A stretch of 64,000 nucleotides of DNA. It comes from Allobosea sp. 117. Its GTDB lineage: Bacteria; Pseudomonadota; Alphaproteobacteria; Rhizobiales; Xanthobacteraceae. Positions 38,622 through 47,308 of the stretch are shown here, in pieces. The translations under genes and the position numbers were made by a program. The stretch is taken from contig NZ_JNLC01000017.1 in assembly GCF_000702305.1 (NCBI RefSeq), positions 248,001-312,000 on the forward strand, written 5' to 3'. The notes beneath the pieces were generated by a model that saw only the letters and a program-made list of their open reading frames with translations, made no database searches and was not told the origin of the DNA. Position 1 is the stretch's first letter. The number at the start of each line of letters is the position of its first letter.

Positions 38622-40721
38622 TCACCTCACGATGAAGTCGATGCCGGGCGCGCGCGGGGTGCCCGCCGCCTCGGCGCCATTGGCGATCGCCAGCAGCCGC
38701 CCGGCGGAGACGCCGGACTGCGCCATATAGTCGACGACGGCCTGCGCGCGCCCCGCCGCCAGCGTCTGGTCCTCCGCCGAGGCGCCGGCGCGGGCGGCGA
38801 TCGCCACCGTCGCCTCGGGGCAGCCGCCGAGCGCCGCCGCCAGATGGTCGAGCAGCCCGCGGCTGATCGGGTCGATGGCGGTGCCGCCCTCGACGAAGCG
38901 GATGCTGCCGCGCGCCAGCAGATCGGACAGCGCCTTCTGGCAGCTCGGCCCGTCCATCAGCGGCGGCGGCGGCGCGACCTCCAGCGCGATGTCCACCACG
39001 AAACCGGGCGGCAGATCGGCCGTCAGCGCGGCCCGGATCGAATCGATGGCGGCCGGCAGCATGGCGACGCCGGAGAAGCGGAGCTTCTGGTCGTCGAGGC
39101 GCACCTCCCCCGATTCGAGGCGGGCGAGCTCGCGCAGGGCCACATTGGCGGCACGCGCGAAGCCGGGCGGCGCGCCCTGCGCCACCGCCGAGACGTCATT
39201 GACCGGCGCGCCGAGGAACTCGCCGCGGGCGAGCTCGAGCATGTTGTCGTGATCGCGCCGGTCGGGATAGAAGCCGGAGACGGTCAGACCCTGCGCGTCG
39301 CGCCGCAGCCCGAAGACGTAGGGCTTCACCACCGGCGGGCGCACATCGGGCCGGTCCAGCGCGAAGCCGCCGGGAATGGCGCCGCCGAGCGCGCCCGTCA
39401 CCGCGCCATAGGCGGCCGAATCGAGCGCCTCGCCGGAGATGACGAGCTTCTGGCCGCTACCCCTCACCTCGCCGACGCGCAGCCGCGCGAGCTGGTTGAC
39501 GCCGAAGGTGGCGCCCGCCACCCAGGCCTCGGCCGATGGGCCGCCGGAGGCGATACGCATCTCGTCGCTGGTCGCGACGCCGGGGAAGCCGGAGCGGAGC
39601 GCGTCGACCAGCAGGCGCTTGGCGTCCTCGGAGGGCGCATAGCCGACGAGGCGGAGGCCGGTCGCGTTGCGCAGCACGCCCCAGGTGAAGGGCGAGACGA
39701 TCGGCGGCTCGACGGCGAAGCGCGTCAGCGTATAGCCCTCCGGCACCGCCCGCCGCGCCGCCGAGAGCGCGTCATAGGCCGCGAAGTCCGGCGCCTTGCC
39801 CTCGATGGTGATGGTGGTGTCGGACAGCGCGACCTTGCCGCCGGGCAGCCGGCCGAGCTGCTGCAGGGCGAAGCTCACCGCCTTGAGCCAGCCCTCGCTC
39901 GGCGGCGCGCCGTCGGCGAGGCGGAGCTGGTCGGAGATCGCCGCGCCCGGCACCGCGCCGCGCACCGCGTCGAGCAGCGCCCGCCGGGCATCGCCGAGCG
40001 GAATATAGCCGGCAAGCAGGACGCCGTCGGCGTCGCGCTGCGCCGACCAGACGAAGGGCGCGACCGCCGGCGGCAGCACGGCGAAGCGGGCGAGCTTGAA
40101 GTCGCCCGGCAGCTCGCTGCGCACCGTCACCTCGAGCGCGTCATAGGTGGCGAAATCCGGCGCGCGCCCCTCGATCGAGAAGGCGTCGTCCGAAAGCGTC
40201 ACGCGGCCCGCCGGCATCCTGGCGAGCTGCCGGATGCCGAAGGCGACGACGCCGGCGAAATCCCCCGCCGGCACGCCGCGCGCCCGCACGAGGCCTTCCT
40301 CGCCGACCAGCTTGAGGTTCGGCGCCGCCTCGCGGGCCGCCTCGACGATGCGGGTGCGGGCGTAGCGCGAGGGCACATATCCCTCCAGCCTCAGGCTCGT
40401 ATTGTCGCGGATGATGGTGAAGGTGAAGGGCCGCCGCTCGGGCAGAAGGGTCGTGCGGTCCTCCACCACGCGCACCCCCGACATGCGGGCGAGCTCGGCG
40501 CGGACCTTGGCGCGCGCGTCCTCGGAGAGCGCCTCGCCCTCCAGCAGCGCGTCGCGCCCGTCGAAGCGGGCGCGGGCCCAGGATTCGCCGATGTCGCTGA
40601 GCAGGTCGGAGGCCCGCTCGGTGAGCGCGACCTCAAGCGGCGCACGGCCGAAGAACACCGCAGCCGCCGCCAGCAGCGCCAGGGGAATCAGCCCCTTCCA
40701 CCACGCACGCCAGCGGCACAT
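38622..40721 (-). CDS. OmpA-family protein with tandem BON-like repeats
   Basis: The 699-residue protein has one N-terminal membrane helix (about 10-30), then four or five modules of about 130 residues, each with a line like GLRLVGYAPSEDAKRLLVDA and ending near LARLxxGxVxLSD and DFAAYDAL. The C-terminal OmpA-like domain (about 570-699) contains IDPISRGLLDHLAAALGG and RAQAVVDYMAQSGVSAGRLL, a peptidoglycan-binding fold. The start follows GGGGAGGCGAGAAGC and opens the helix. A longer in-frame start exists 25 codons upstream but lacks such a site. A role linking membrane and wall is inferred. Confidence 0.82.
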   Translation of the reverse strand: MCRWRAWWKGLIPLALLAAAAVFFGRAPLEVALTERASDLLSDIGESWARARFDGRDALLEGEALSEDARAKVRAELARMSGVRVVEDRTTLLPERRPFTFTIIRDNTSLRLEGYVPSRYARTRIVEAAREAAPNLKLVGEEGLVRARGVPAGDFAGVVAFGIRQLARMPAGRVTLSDDAFSIEGRAPDFATYDALEVTVRSELPGDFKLARFAVLPPAVAPFVWSAQRDADGVLLAGYIPLGDARRALLDAVRGAVPGAAISDQLRLADGAPPSEGWLKAVSFALQQLGRLPGGKVALSDTTITIEGKAPDFAAYDALSAARRAVPEGYTLTRFAVEPPIVSPFTWGVLRNATGLRLVGYAPSEDAKRLLVDALRSGFPGVATSDEMRIASGGPSAEAWVAGATFGVNQLARLRVGEVRGSGQKLVISGEALDSAAYGAVTGALGGAIPGGFALDRPDVRPPVVKPYVFGLRRDAQGLTVSGFYPDRRDHDNMLELARGEFLGAPVNDVSAVAQGAPPGFARAANVALRELARLESGEVRLDDQKLRFSGVAMLPAAIDSIRAALTADLPPGFVVDIALEVAPPPPLMDGPSCQKALSDLLARGSIRFVEGGTAIDPISRGLLDHLAAALGGCPEATVAIAARAGASAEDQTLAAGRAQAVVDYMAQSGVSAGRLLAIANGAEAAGTPRAPGIDFIVR

Positions 40722-40827
40722 GCTTCTCGCCTCCCCACGCCGCGTCGCCGACTGCCCCATGCGACGCGGCGGGAGTTCATCATAGTTCGCCCGCATCAGG
40801 AAGCGACGCGATGTCCGATGCGGGCCA

Positions 40828-42087
40828 TCAGACCCATTCGCCCTTGCGCATCACCGGTTCGGCGGCACCGGCCGCGGTGATGCCGTCGACGTCGACCGCT
40901 CCCGAGCCGATCATCCAGTCGATATGGATGAGGCTGGAATTCGCCCCGCGCGCGGCGAGCTCCTCGGGAGTCAGCGACGCGCCGTTGACGAAGCACTTCG
41001 AGTAGGACTGGCCGAGCGCGATGTGGCTGGCGGCGTTCTCGTCATACAGCGTGTTGAAGAACAGAAGTCCGCTCTTCGAGATGGGCGAGGAATGCGGCAC
41101 CAGCGCCACCTCGCCGAGCCGGCGGGAGCCCTCGTCAGTGTCGAGCACCTTGCGCAGCACGTCGAGCCCGGTGCGCGCCTTCGCCTCGACGATGCGCCCC
41201 GCCTCGAACCGCACGGCGATGTCCTCGATCAGCGTGCCCTGGTAGGAGAGCGGCTTGGTGCTGGCGACGACCCCGTCGACCCGCAGCTTGTGCGGCGTGG
41301 TGAAGACTTCCTCGGTCGGGATGTTGGCGTTGCAGACGATGCCGTTCTTGGCGGTGGAGGCGCCGCCGGCCCATTCGTGATCGTCAGCAAGGCCCACGGT
41401 GAGGTCGGTGCCCGGACCGGTGAAGCGCAGCGCGGCGTAGCGCCGCCCGTTGAGCTGGCGGGTGCGCGCATTGAGGGCGGCATTGTGCTCCCGCCAGGCG
41501 GCGACCGGGTCCGGCGTGTCGACCCGCGAGGCCGCGAAGATGGCGTGCCACAGCTTGGCGACGGCGATGTCCTCCGGGTCCTCGGGGAACATGGCCTTCG
41601 CCCAGGCCGGCGCTGCATAGGAGACGATGGTCCAGTTGATGTCGAAGCCGGCGATCAGCGACAGCGCCGGCATATAGGCCTGCGAGCGCGCCCGGTTGGC
41701 CCGCGACACCCTGTCGGGGTCCTCATGGGCGAGCAGCGAGGGATTGTCGCCGGAGATGGCGAGGCGGGCGGCGCCGTTGCGGAAGGCAGTGGCCATGCCC
41801 TCATAGAGCCAGCCGGTGGCGCGGTCGAAGCTGTCCTCCGGCGCGTAGCGGAAGCGCATCAGCGTCGTCTCGTCGTCCGCGAACAGCGTGGTGACGAGGG
41901 AGGCGCCGGCCTTGTAGGCATGCTCGGTGATGCGGCGGACCAGCGGCAGCGCCTCGATGGAGGCGGTGATCACGAGCTCCTGGCCGGAAACCAGCCCAAG
42001 GCCCACGTGAACCGCGACCTGGCCGAGGCGGTCGAGCCGTTCTTCATGGGAGAGAAGCTCGGGGGCCGCTCCGGCGTGCTTGTTCAT
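40828..42087 (-). CDS. M29-family aminopeptidase
   Basis: A metal-dependent exopeptidase related to aminopeptidase T/AmpS. The 419 residues include GLVSGQELVITASIEALPLVR early and the metal-site stretches near NIPTEEVFTTPHKLRVDG, FNTLYDENAASHIALG, and SSLIHIDWMIGSGAVDVDG, whose Glu, His and Asp are the expected ligands. Length fits the family. It follows an OmpA-family gene but has its own 157-bp upstream gap with a terminator of the next gene. Confidence 0.9.
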   Translation of the reverse strand: MNKHAGAAPELLSHEERLDRLGQVAVHVGLGLVSGQELVITASIEALPLVRRITEHAYKAGASLVTTLFADDETTLMRFRYAPEDSFDRATGWLYEGMATAFRNGAARLAISGDNPSLLAHEDPDRVSRANRARSQAYMPALSLIAGFDINWTIVSYAAPAWAKAMFPEDPEDIAVAKLWHAIFAASRVDTPDPVAAWREHNAALNARTRQLNGRRYAALRFTGPGTDLTVGLADDHEWAGGASTAKNGIVCNANIPTEEVFTTPHKLRVDGVVASTKPLSYQGTLIEDIAVRFEAGRIVEAKARTGLDVLRKVLDTDEGSRRLGEVALVPHSSPISKSGLLFFNTLYDENAASHIALGQSYSKCFVNGASLTPEELAARGANSSLIHIDWMIGSGAVDVDGITAAGAAEPVMRKGEWV

Positions 42088-42174
42088 CTCGCGTCTCCGA
42101 TCTGGCGCGGAATCCGATCCGTTCCATCATTCGATCAGGAGACTTGGGCGCCATCACGTCAAGAGCCCTGACGC

Positions 42175-42204
42175 AAAAAGGACGAGCCCGCGAAGGGCTC
42201 GTCC
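42175..42204 (-). terminator. Rho-independent terminator of the small secreted-protein gene
   Basis: On the minus strand a perfect 10-bp stem GGACGAGCCC/GGGCTCGTCC with a 5-nt loop runs into TTTTT. It lies 40 bp after the stop of the gene upstream and before the aminopeptidase start. Confidence 0.85.
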
Positions 42205-42244
42205 CCGTCAGCTCCGCCGCTCGAAATCGAGCAAATGCCAGTGT

Positions 42245-42547
42245 CTACTTCGTGCTGCGGTCGTTGGCGCGCGCCTGGTTCAGCACCGCGGCGTCACCCG
42301 GCATGACGAGGTTCTCATACTTGCCGGGGGTACGGCGGTAGGAGCGCGGATCGATGTAGTCCGGGCTCGAATAGCCCGGCGCGGCATAGACGCCCGGCCC
42401 ATAGACGTTGCGGCCCTCATAGACCACGCCAGCGCGCGGGCCTCCATAGTACCGCTCCGCGTAATACGGGCTCTGAGCATAGGCATTCGCGACGCCGCCA
42501 AGGCCAATAATACCCAGGGTCGCCGCAGACAGGATAAGCTTGCGCAT
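42245..42547 (-). CDS. Small secreted Tyr/Gly/Pro-rich protein
   Basis: The 100-residue protein starts MRKLILSAATLGIIGLGG, a signal peptide likely cut after ANAYA. The mature part is rich in Tyr, Gly, Pro and Arg (PYYAERYYGGPRAGV), with no cysteine. A GGAGAG ribosome site precedes two adjacent ATGs, either of which may be used. A strong terminator follows, so it is a single-gene unit. It resembles in style the secreted protein at 21327 but is not a clear homologue. Confidence 0.72.
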   Translation of the reverse strand: MRKLILSAATLGIIGLGGVANAYAQSPYYAERYYGGPRAGVVYEGRNVYGPGVYAAPGYSSPDYIDPRSYRRTPGKYENLVMPGDAAVLNQARANDRSTK

Positions 42548-42754
42548 CATTCTCTCCGTATTCGGCTGCATTCGGTCCGGTCAGCGATGTGCCAATGCTG
42601 TCCGGCACACTTGCCCAGACAACGATCTCGCCGGGCGGTTGTTCCCGACCGCTCGGTTTGTCCGGCGGGATCTGGCGGCAGCGACGACGATTGGAGAGAT
42701 GAAGCTCTTGGGGAGATGAAGCGGATATCCGTCGCGGCGGGAACGGCGGATGAA

Positions 42755-42831
42755 TGGCGACCGCGGCTGGGCTCGAACCAGCGACCTGCCGCTTAGAAGG
42801 CGGCTGCTCTATCCAGCTGAGCTACGCGGCC
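42755..42831 (-). tRNA. tRNA-Arg(TCT)
   Basis: A complete cloverleaf on the minus strand: acceptor GGCCGCG/CGCGGTC, D-arm GCTC/GAGC, anticodon stem GCCGC/GCGGC with loop CTTCTAA (anticodon TCT), T-stem GCTGG/CCAGC with TTCGAGC, discriminator G, and encoded CCA. Confidence 0.95.
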
Positions 42832-42868
42832 GCGGGGATGTCCGATGTCCCGGCCGGCGCGGGCGCAA

Positions 42869-43174
42869 TCAGTGCGTCCACGACCCCACACGGCGATAGG
42901 AGAAATTGTCCGCATAGGCGATGCGCCGGCGGGTGGGCTCCTTCGTCTCCTGCACCTGATAGGCGATGCCTTCGCGCTCGGCATAGGCGATCGCCTCTTC
43001 CTTGCTGTCGAAGCCCAGCCGCAGCTGGCTCTTCATGTCGTTGGAGCTGGTGTAGCCCATCAGCGGCTCGACCTCGCGCGGGCGCTCGGGCTCGTAGTCG
43101 AGCACCCACGCCTTGGTCTTGGCGGTGCCGGACTGCATCGCGTTCCGGCTCGGCTTGTAGATGCGCGCTACCAT
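42869..43174 (-). CDS. NDUFS4-type NADH dehydrogenase accessory subunit
   Basis: A supernumerary subunit of respiratory complex I found in alphaproteobacteria and mitochondria. The 101-residue protein shows ARIYKPSRNAMQSGTAKTK, WVLDYEPERPREVEPLMGY and FDSKEEAIAYAEREGIAYQV, the ETC complex I conserved region. It stands alone between two tRNA genes, far from any nuo operon, as is usual for this subunit. Confidence 0.9.
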   Translation of the reverse strand: MVARIYKPSRNAMQSGTAKTKAWVLDYEPERPREVEPLMGYTSSNDMKSQLRLGFDSKEEAIAYAEREGIAYQVQETKEPTRRRIAYADNFSYRRVGSWTH

Positions 43175-43244
43175 CTGTCCCTCGCTCCCTCGTCATCGCA
43201 TGGCGCGATTGTGCCGCGTCCGGCGCCAAGCGCAATGCGACGGC

Positions 43245-43321
43245 TGGTCGGGGCAGCAGGATTCGAACCTGCGACCTGAAGTACCCAAAACTTCCGCGCT
43301 ACCGGACTGCGCTATGCCCCG
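43245..43321 (-). tRNA. tRNA-Pro(TGG)
   Basis: A full cloverleaf on the minus strand: acceptor CGGGGCA/TGCCCCG, anticodon stem GAAGT/ACTTC with loop TTTGGGT (anticodon TGG), T-stem GCAGG/CCTGC with TTCGAAT, discriminator A and encoded CCA. Confidence 0.96.
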
Positions 43322-43457
43322 AAACCAAAAATGCCTTTCAACACAACGCCATTGCCGCCTATCGGCCGACTGCGGCGCGCCATGGAATGGCATATAGCGG
43401 GAACTAAATGCAAGTGCCGGAGCCGAAAGTCCGAACAAAGTCCCAGACGCACGAGGC

Positions 43458-44150
43458 CTAGGAGAACAGACGCAACCAACTCCGCTTCGGCGCTTTGGTG
43501 ATCACCACCTTGTACCACCCATTGTTATTCGTCGCCGCGACGCGCCATGCGTCGCCGAGATAGTTGCTCAGCAGGACGACGTGGCCGCGGTTCCAGACGA
43601 CAACATCCCCATGCTCCGTTGGCATGAAGTTCCACTGGTGCAGGCCGTTGTAGTTCTCGTTCACGCCCTCGTTGACGTAGCCGACGAAAACGACAGCTCC
43701 CGTGGGCTTAATCGTCGCGAGCATCGCCTTGATTGCTGCAAGAGGATCGTAGCAATGATCAAGGGCATTGCGCGAGAAGGTTATGTCGAACAGACCTAGC
43801 CCGTATTCGTCGACCTTCTCGGCCTCGCCATAGAGCGTCGGGACAAGCGGCTCTATGCCGTTGCGCGCGAGCATTTCGGCGTAGTGAGAAGCGAGAGGGT
43901 CGATGGCGACGACTTCCAGCTCCTTGGGACCGTCGTTCCGCCCGACAACAGTCTGCGGGCCGGCACCTACATCCAGCACCCGCATCTTGCCGCTGACTGG
44001 GATGAACGGCTTCAATTCGCTAGGAAATGGGCAATCTCCGGTCGCTCTCCGACGAAGATTTTCGTGATACTCGGCGCGGGCTCCGTCCGCTACCTCGGCC
44101 CAGAACTCAACCTCACTCGGAAGGCCGGATTCCCACTTCGACTTGTCCAT
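43458..44150 (-). CDS. Class I SAM-dependent methyltransferase, substrate unknown
   Basis: The 230-residue protein begins MDKSKWESGLPSEVEFWAEV. The SAM-binding loop is VLDVGAGPQTVVG (about residues 59-71), followed by VVAIDPLASHYAEML and a post-motif FDITFSRNALDHCYDPLAAI. The frame is open further upstream, but that part looks non-coding. The gene has lower GC and more Asn than its neighbours, for example NEGVNENYNGLHQWNF, a sign of possible transfer. It sits alone between tRNA-Pro and DUF192, and the substrate cannot be inferred. Confidence 0.75.
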   Translation of the reverse strand: MDKSKWESGLPSEVEFWAEVADGARAEYHENLRRRATGDCPFPSELKPFIPVSGKMRVLDVGAGPQTVVGRNDGPKELEVVAIDPLASHYAEMLARNGIEPLVPTLYGEAEKVDEYGLGLFDITFSRNALDHCYDPLAAIKAMLATIKPTGAVVFVGYVNEGVNENYNGLHQWNFMPTEHGDVVVWNRGHVVLLSNYLGDAWRVAATNNNGWYKVVITKAPKRSWLRLFS

Positions 44151-44275
44151 CGATCGCCACCCCGCGCTACCAGTGCGGTGAACATATACCTCCTGGCATG
44201 TCACGGCCAAGCGTATGCGTCGATCTCCGCGATGGTGGTGATCGTGGCCAAGAAAAGGGAGCCGAGCCGCGCGGC

Positions 44276-44758
44276 TCAGTCCTTCGGAAAGAGGCGGTGC
44301 ACCACCCGGTCGCCGACCGCGATGCCGCGCGCCTTGGCGGTGCCGCCGGCGAGCTCCAGCACGGCGCGCACCGGCCCGCCGGAGGAGATCGTCTCGGTGG
44401 AGAGCGGCGTCGTGTTCTCGGCGATCGCGGCGACGTGCCCGTCGGAGCGGATGAACACCATGTCGAGCGGGATATAGGTGTTCTTCATCCACATATAGAC
44501 CGGCTGGTCGGCGCGGAAGTCGAACAGCATGCCGGCATCCGGCTTGAGCTCGGTGCGGTACATCAGCCCCTTGGCGCGCTCGTCGGGCGTCACCGCGATC
44601 TCGACGGTGAAGGCCGCGGGGCCGCGCTTGGTCTGGATGGTCAGCGGCTCGAAGCTGGCGGCGTGCACGCCGGGCAGGCCGAGCAGAAACAGAAGAGCGA
44701 GGGTGAAAGACGCGCGCCGGCTGATGCCGGCCGCAAGGGGCTTCAGAACACGGGTCAT
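44276..44758 (-). CDS. DUF192 secreted protein
   Basis: The 160-residue protein has a signal peptide (to about residue 33, LGLPGVHA) and a DUF192 domain with VTPDERAKGLMYRTEL, FDFRADQPVYMWMKNTYIPL, and DMVFIRSDGHV. This small beta fold occurs in bacteria and archaea and its role is unknown. It follows the double cold-shock gene by 119 bp on the same strand, a pair I recall as frequent in Rhizobiales. A GAGCC/GGCTC hairpin and CCTTTTCTT lie just past the stop and may end the transcript. Confidence 0.86.
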   Translation of the reverse strand: MTRVLKPLAAGISRRASFTLALLFLLGLPGVHAASFEPLTIQTKRGPAAFTVEIAVTPDERAKGLMYRTELKPDAGMLFDFRADQPVYMWMKNTYIPLDMVFIRSDGHVAAIAENTTPLSTETISSGGPVRAVLELAGGTAKARGIAVGDRVVHRLFPKD

Positions 44759-44877
44759 GGTGCGGCGCGCGCGGCGCTCCTCGTTCGGGATTCGCCAGTG
44801 ACGCTGCATCGGATTTGCGTCGAGAACATGCCGGACGTGCTACGCCGCATTGCTACAGGGTCAGATCTTTTGACCAG

Positions 44878-45474
44878 TCAGTGCGACGAGGGAATCGAGG
44901 TGCCGTCCGGGCGTACTTCGGCGGCCATCAGCCCCTTGGGGCCGGGACCGAAGCGCACCAGCACCATCTGGCCGGGGCGCAGCTCGGTGAGCCCATGCCG
45001 GCGCAGCGTCTCCATATGGACGAAGATGTCCGGGGTGCCCTCCCCGCGCGACAGAAAGCCGAAGCCGCGCAGGCGGTTGAACCACTTCACCCAGGCCCGC
45101 TCGAAGCCGCCGGTCGGCTGCACCGTCACATGGGTGCGGGCGGCCGGGAGCTGGGAGTGATGGACCGCCGTGCTCTCATCCATCGAGACGATGCGCAGCG
45201 CCTGGTAGCCCCGCTCGCGCGCCACCGCCTCGCAGACGATGCGGGCGCCCTCCTGGGCGGTCTGGTAGCCGCCCCGCCTGAGGCAGGTGACGTGCAGCAG
45301 AACATCGGTGCCGCCGCTGTCCGGCACGATGAAGCCGTAACCCTTCGAGACGTCGAACCATTTGATGGTGCCGGCGATTTCGACCAGGTCGACGTTCTCG
45401 GGCGAACCAAATTCTTCGGTCGACTCGCTGAACGAGCTCCGACCGTACCGGGGTCCAGATCCTTCGGACGCCAT
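44878..45474 (-). CDS. Tandem cold-shock-domain protein
   Basis: The 198-residue protein holds two cold-shock domains: GTIKWFDVSKGYGFIVPD (about 33-98) and WVKWFNRLRGFGFLSRGEG (about 130-195). Each has the RNP1-like KGYGFI or RGFGFL and RNP2-like VLLHV or IFVHM nucleic-acid binding strands. Most cold-shock proteins have one domain of about 70 residues, so the duplication is notable but typical for this alphaproteobacterial type. Probable RNA chaperone or regulator. The ATG opens MASEGSGPRYGRSSF. Confidence 0.92.
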   Translation of the reverse strand: MASEGSGPRYGRSSFSESTEEFGSPENVDLVEIAGTIKWFDVSKGYGFIVPDSGGTDVLLHVTCLRRGGYQTAQEGARIVCEAVARERGYQALRIVSMDESTAVHHSQLPAARTHVTVQPTGGFERAWVKWFNRLRGFGFLSRGEGTPDIFVHMETLRRHGLTELRPGQMVLVRFGPGPKGLMAAEVRPDGTSIPSSH

Positions 45475-45611
45475 CGATTCACGCCCCCGCCACACACCTC
45501 CGGCATTCCTACATCGGGATGCCGCCGAATCCTGCCAAATCACAGCATAACACTGCATCCCGCCACGAAAACACCCAAATTGATTCGGGTGACGAGTTCG
45601 TGCACGACTTA

Positions 45612-46397
45612 TTAACGCTCCGTCGGCGCGGGCGTGCCGTGGAGCCCGTCCAGCACGTCGCCTATGTCGGCGTGGATGACGAGATCGGCATAGGGGTCGA
45701 GATCGGTCGGCTCGCGGTTGAGAATCACCAGCGTCGCACCCGCCTGCTTCGCCTCCAGCGGCAGCGCCGCCGCCGGATAGACGACCAGCGACGAGCCGAT
45801 GGCGAGGAAGACGTCGCATTGCTGCGCCATCCTGCGGGCGCGGATCATCTCGCCGACCGGCATGGCCTGGCCGAACGAGATCGTCGCGGTCTTCACCGGG
45901 CCGCCGCAATCCGGGCAGTCCGGCGCCGCGCCGCCGGCCGCGTCGAAGCACTCGCGCACCCAATCGAGCTCGTAGCGCGTGTCGCAGTCGAGGCAGGTCG
46001 CGTAGGTCGAATTGCCGTGCAGCTCGACGAGATCGGCCGCCGGCACGCCGGAAGCCTGGTGCAGCCCGTCGATGTTCTGGGTGACGACGCCGATGAGCCG
46101 GCCGTCGGCCAGCATGCGGGCGATGGCGCGATGCCCGCGGCCGGGCTCGGCGCTGCCGAACGCCTCCTCCATGGCGAAGCGCCGGCGCCAGGCTTCCGTG
46201 CGCATGGCGCGGCTGGCGAGGAATTCATCCAGCGGAATCGGCCGGTTGCGGGTCCACAGGCCGCCCGGCGAGCGGAAATCGGGGATGCCGCATTCGGTGG
46301 AGATCCCGGCGCCGGTGAAGGCGACGCCGGCCCGCATGTCCTTTAGAACCTCGCCGAGCGCGGCGCGTGCCGCCTTGATGTCCGTGCGATCCGCCAT
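45612..46397 (-). CDS. cobB: NAD-dependent protein deacylase (sirtuin)
   Basis: Removes acetyl or other acyl groups from protein lysines using NAD. The 261 residues include [20 protein letters not shown], the NAD loop [12 protein letters not shown], the catalytic His in ELHGN, a zinc finger with Cys pairs (ATCLDCD and PDCPDCGG), and [12 protein letters not shown]. The subfamily and substrate are not clear. It is divergent from glyoxalase I with a 66-bp gap. Confidence 0.92.
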   Translation of the reverse strand: MADRTDIKAARAALGEVLKDMRAGVAFTGAGISTECGIPDFRSPGGLWTRNRPIPLDEFLASRAMRTEAWRRRFAMEEAFGSAEPGRGHRAIARMLADGRLIGVVTQNIDGLHQASGVPAADLVELHGNSTYATCLDCDTRYELDWVRECFDAAGGAAPDCPDCGGPVKTATISFGQAMPVGEMIRARRMAQQCDVFLAIGSSLVVYPAAALPLEAKQAGATLVILNREPTDLDPYADLVIHADIGDVLDGLHGTPAPTER

Positions 46398-46463
46398 ATG
46401 GTGCTGCCGCTCTGCTCGCGCCGCCCCGGCCGGCGCCCCCTTCGTTTTCAGGCGAGGTTTCTA

Positions 46464-46886
46464 ATGAAATATCTGCACACCATGGTGCGCGTCACCGATC
46501 TCGACGTCTCGCTCGATTTCTACGTGAACAAGCTGGGCCTCCAGGAGGTGCGCCGCAAGGAGGTGCCGGCCGGCCGCTACACGCTGGTGTTCCTTGCCGC
46601 ACCCGGCCAGGCGGGCGTCGCCGAGGTGGAACTGACCTACAATTGGGACCCCGAGGTCTATGGCGAGGGCCGCAATTTCGGCCATCTCGCCTATGAAGTC
46701 GACGACATCTACGCGACCTGCGCGAGCCTGCAGGCGGCCGGAGTTACCATCAACCGCCCGCCGCGGGACGGCTACATGGCGTTCGTCCGTTCGCCGGACA
46801 ACATCTCCATCGAGCTTCTGCAGAAGGGCGGCGCGCGCCCGCCGCAGGAGCCGTGGGTATCCATGCCGAACACCGGCAAGTGGTGA
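46464..46886 (+). CDS. gloA: Lactoylglutathione lyase (glyoxalase I)
   Basis: Isomerises the hemithioacetal of methylglyoxal and glutathione. The 140-residue protein begins [20 protein letters not shown], with a metal His5, then [20 protein letters not shown] and [11 protein letters not shown] for further ligands and substrate binding, and [12 protein letters not shown] with the last glutamate. It has the length of the bacterial one-domain enzyme. A GGCGAGG ribosome site fixes the start. Confidence 0.92.
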   Translation: MKYLHTMVRVTDLDVSLDFYVNKLGLQEVRRKEVPAGRYTLVFLAAPGQAGVAEVELTYNWDPEVYGEGRNFGHLAYEVDDIYATCASLQAAGVTINRPPRDGYMAFVRSPDNISIELLQKGGARPPQEPWVSMPNTGKW

Positions 46887-47042
46887 GACCAAACTGGCGA
46901 GACCTCTGCGCGCGGGCACCGGCAGGTGGCGCCGGCGCGCGGCGGGAACGACACGGGCCGGTCGGGCGGCGCACCCGATCGGACATGCAGGCAGGCCCCG
47001 ACAGCCGGCGCGCGAGCTGTGGACGATGCCATGCGCGATGAC

Positions 47043-47071
47043 TTGTGCGCGGCCCCGCCCTTCCCTATAAG
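47043..47071 (+). promoter_or_regulatory. Sigma-70-type promoter of tRNA-Glu
   Basis: TTGTGC (-35) and TATAAG (-10) are separated by exactly 17 bp, and the -10 box ends 12 bp before the tRNA. Confidence 0.72.
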
Positions 47072-47083
47072 GGCCGCGCCTGC

Positions 47084-47158
47084 GCGCCCTTCGTCTATCG
47101 GTTAGGACGCCACCCTTTCACGGTGGAGAGAGGGGTTCGACTCCCCTAGGGCGCGCCA
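47084..47158 (+). tRNA. tRNA-Glu(TTC), integration target
   Basis: A full cloverleaf: acceptor GCGCCCT/AGGGCGC, anticodon stem CCACC/GGTGG with loop CTTTCAC (anticodon TTC), T-loop TTCGACT, discriminator G and encoded CCA. Its 3' 44 bp, from the anticodon loop to CCA, are repeated at 59270, so the gene stays intact after the insertion. Confidence 0.97.
47115..47158 (+). repeat. attL: 44-bp direct repeat inside tRNA-Glu
   Basis: This 3' part of tRNA-Glu, from the anticodon loop to the CCA end, occurs again without mismatch at the other end of the element. Tyrosine integrases commonly recombine at such tRNA 3' ends. The exact crossover point within the identity block is not visible. Confidence 0.95.
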
Positions 47159-47308
47159 ATAATTTCAATGGGTTAGCTGTTGCGGGCCCACACTTGTCGA
47201 TTATCCATAAAATAAACGCTGACGCACGTGGATGGATCGGTGCGGCGGCGGCGATCGATATTCGCCGTCGGTGGTAGCATTTGGCAGTGCTCCATTTGGC
47301 CGAATCGA

